Below are positions 62,701-64,000 of a stretch of DNA of 64,000 nt, piece by piece. The translations under genes and the position numbers were made by a program. Source of the stretch: Scytonema sp. UIC 10036 (GTDB lineage: Bacteria > Cyanobacteriota > Cyanobacteriia > Cyanobacteriales > Nostocaceae); contig NZ_WJFC01000033.1 of assembly GCF_009725235.1 (NCBI RefSeq), forward strand, positions 22,578-86,577. The letters run 5' to 3'. Each line of letters opens with the position of its first letter. Within the stretch, counting starts at the first letter, position 1. The notes under the pieces were generated by a model that saw only the letters and a list, made by a program, of their open reading frames with translations, was not told the DNA's origin and searched no databases.

Positions 62701-63756
62701 ATGGCTAAGGCAAAGAGAAACCATTGGTTTGCAATTCAACTACTCTCACGAGCCGCCCTGGTTCGGCTAACGGTTTTAGCGATCGTTCTAGGCACTCTCA
62801 TAAGTTGGGCTTACTTTACAATGATTCAAATGCCAGGAGAAAGTTTCAGTGGTGAGTTACCACCGCTGACGCAAAAAGAAACCATACTACGCGATGCCCT
62901 CAAGCAGGATGTATCCAAGCTAGCTGGTGATATTGGACAACGTAACTACTTGTACTACTTTGGTTTGATGGCTGCGGCTGATTTCCTGAATGCCTCCTTG
63001 ACAGATGCTGGGTTAATGGTAGTACGGCATCCCTACACCATCGACAACCAAACCTACTACAACTTAGAAGTGGAAATTCCAGGAACTTCACTTGCAGATG
63101 AGGTTGTCATCGTTGGCGGTCATTATGATTCAGTGTTTGGTAGCCCTGGAGCAAATGACAATGGCACAGGCGCTGCTAGCACTCTGGAACTGGCACGTCT
63201 GTTTGCTGATAAAAAACCTGCTCGCACGCTGCGTTTTGTTGAGTTTGTCAATGAAGAACCGCCCTTCTTCCAAACAGAAAATATGGGCAGTTTGGTATAT
63301 GCCAAAGCTTGCAAGCAGCGCAATGAAAAAGTTGTTGCCATGCTTAGTTTAGAAACAATGGGTTACTACTCCGATAAAATCGGTAGTCAAAAATATCCCA
63401 TTTCTCTTGGTGCTATTTACCCGTTACAAGGAAACTTTATCAGTTTTGTGGGCAACATTGCTTCTGGGTCTTTGGTTAAAAATGTCATCGCCTCTTTCCG
63501 CCACCATACTCAATTTCCATCCCAAGGTACTGCTCTGCCCAATCAGATTCCTGGCGTTGGTTGGTCAGACCAATGGTCATTTTGGCAGATGGGATATCCA
63601 GCAGTGATGGTTACAGACACCGCACCCTTTCGTTATCCTTATTACCACACCCAAGAAGATACCCCCGACAAAGTTGACTACGATCGCTTGGCGCGGGTTG
63701 TTACTGGTTTGGAGCGTGCGATCGCAGACCTATCAGGACTTTCTTGGGTAAAGTAG
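62701..63756 (+). CDS. M28 family metallopeptidase, membrane anchored
   Basis: The ATG at 62701 starts a 351-residue protein with one N-terminal transmembrane anchor (LTVLAIVLGTLISWAYFTMI). The M28 aminopeptidase-like domain follows: VVIVGGHYDSV (His and Asp zinc ligands), GANDNGTGAASTLELARLFA (bridging Asp), FVNEEPPF (catalytic Glu pair), SLETMGYYS and YHTQEDTPDKVDYDRL (final His). It probably acts at the periplasmic face as an aminopeptidase. The in-frame upstream parB fragment is not part of it. Confidence 0.88.
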   Translation: MAKAKRNHWFAIQLLSRAALVRLTVLAIVLGTLISWAYFTMIQMPGESFSGELPPLTQKETILRDALKQDVSKLAGDIGQRNYLYYFGLMAAADFLNASLTDAGLMVVRHPYTIDNQTYYNLEVEIPGTSLADEVVIVGGHYDSVFGSPGANDNGTGAASTLELARLFADKKPARTLRFVEFVNEEPPFFQTENMGSLVYAKACKQRNEKVVAMLSLETMGYYSDKIGSQKYPISLGAIYPLQGNFISFVGNIASGSLVKNVIASFRHHTQFPSQGTALPNQIPGVGWSDQWSFWQMGYPAVMVTDTAPFRYPYYHTQEDTPDKVDYDRLARVVTGLERAIADLSGLSWVK

Positions 63757-64000
63757 CTTACGCTTATTCAGAAATAGAGTCCATTAGCCCCGTCTACCGC
63801 ACGGGAATCCACGAGTTGGATAAGTTAATCGTGGGGTTTTGTCCAGTTGAAATTTAGTAATAGAAAAATTCTCAAGAATTTTTATAATATAAAAAATGTG
63901 CAAAAATTTGCATTTTACTTGTAACTAGACCCAAAATTTGTCTGGGTCTGGAAGCATAACTGAGTCTTTAAATGTCTAAAACCCTTATCATTACGTTGCT
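63757..64000. other. Right-hand window edge, no gene seen
   Basis: The last 244 bases are AT-rich and contain no open frame or structured element that I can support. A gene may begin beyond the window. Confidence 0.5.

Noticed and set aside
63757..64000. tRNA or other RNA gene at the right edge
   Set aside because: No cloverleaf or conserved RNA motif could be seen by eye.

Overview
The window looks like chromosome from a filamentous, heterocystous-type cyanobacterium. Supporting signs are frequent GCGATCGC (HIP1) octamers, a phytochrome with a Cph1-type chromophore site, the CyRepA1 plasmid replication family, DUF1822 and DUF2993 proteins, many WD40/CHAT/STAND proteins and abundant small palindromic repeats. 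The genus cannot be fixed from the sequence alone.

Region 1 (about 1-9.7 kb) is mostly ordinary chromosome: the 3' part of malQ, a RodZ-like protein, an RsuA/RluB pseudouridine synthase, a DUF2993 protein, a membrane-anchored GTPase plus its internally deleted paralogue, cdsA, cbiT and a Ser/Thr kinase. Region 2 (9.7-20.4 kb) opens with a phytochrome kinase whose ATP-binding domain has been replaced by a 9-bp minisatellite. It continues with a DUF1822/sigma-like gene pair, an NB-ARC/TPR STAND protein, a GRDP-like protein, an M48 protease, a PglZ-like (BREX) gene cut by a second copy of the same minisatellite element, and a HigB/HigA-like toxin-antitoxin pair. Region 3 (20.6-22.3 kb) is a small gene split by nested mobile elements, including a 745-bp foldback element with arms of about 282 bp.

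Region 4 (22.3-26.3 kb) is a two-gene CHAT protease / coiled-coil-TM-WD40 unit next to an orphan solute-binding lipoprotein. Region 5 (26.4-36.3 kb) looks like an integrated plasmid: a ParB-like gene, CyRepA1, an RHH-like small protein, an IS1634-type transposase, at least 15 copies of a palindromic site (CCGTGTAWTACACGG) and a 142-bp inverted repeat, plus a decayed second copy on the left. Region 6 (36.6-41.8 kb) is a protease/crystallin cluster: a beta/gamma-crystallin-CAP protein, a caspase-like peptidase, a WD40 remnant and an astacin-like metalloprotease-crystallin protein. Region 7 (42.4-47.7 kb) is a NACHT-like STAND ATPase with helical repeats, flanked by two paralogous secreted proteins.

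Region 8 (47.8-54.5 kb) is a five-gene operon on the minus strand: two related P-loop GTPases, two proteins sharing a new N-terminal domain (one ending in a TM and ectodomain, one in WD40 repeats) and a CHAT protease. Region 9 (55.3-61.7 kb) is a sigma-like gene, a DUF1822 gene and a giant CHAT-STAND-WD40 protein, repeating the gene pair of Region 2. The window ends with a parB fragment read into an M28 peptidase.

From about 11 to 62 kb the window reads as an accessory island of NTPase-controlled, caspase-fold protease systems (three CHATs, one caspase, three STAND ATPases, several WD40 propellers) interleaved with mobile DNA. By analogy with known conflict systems these are probably defence or regulated-cell-death modules. 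The best candidates for undescribed systems are the GTPase/CHAT operon (47.9-54.5 kb) and the sigma-like/DUF1822/CHAT module (55.3-61.7 kb).
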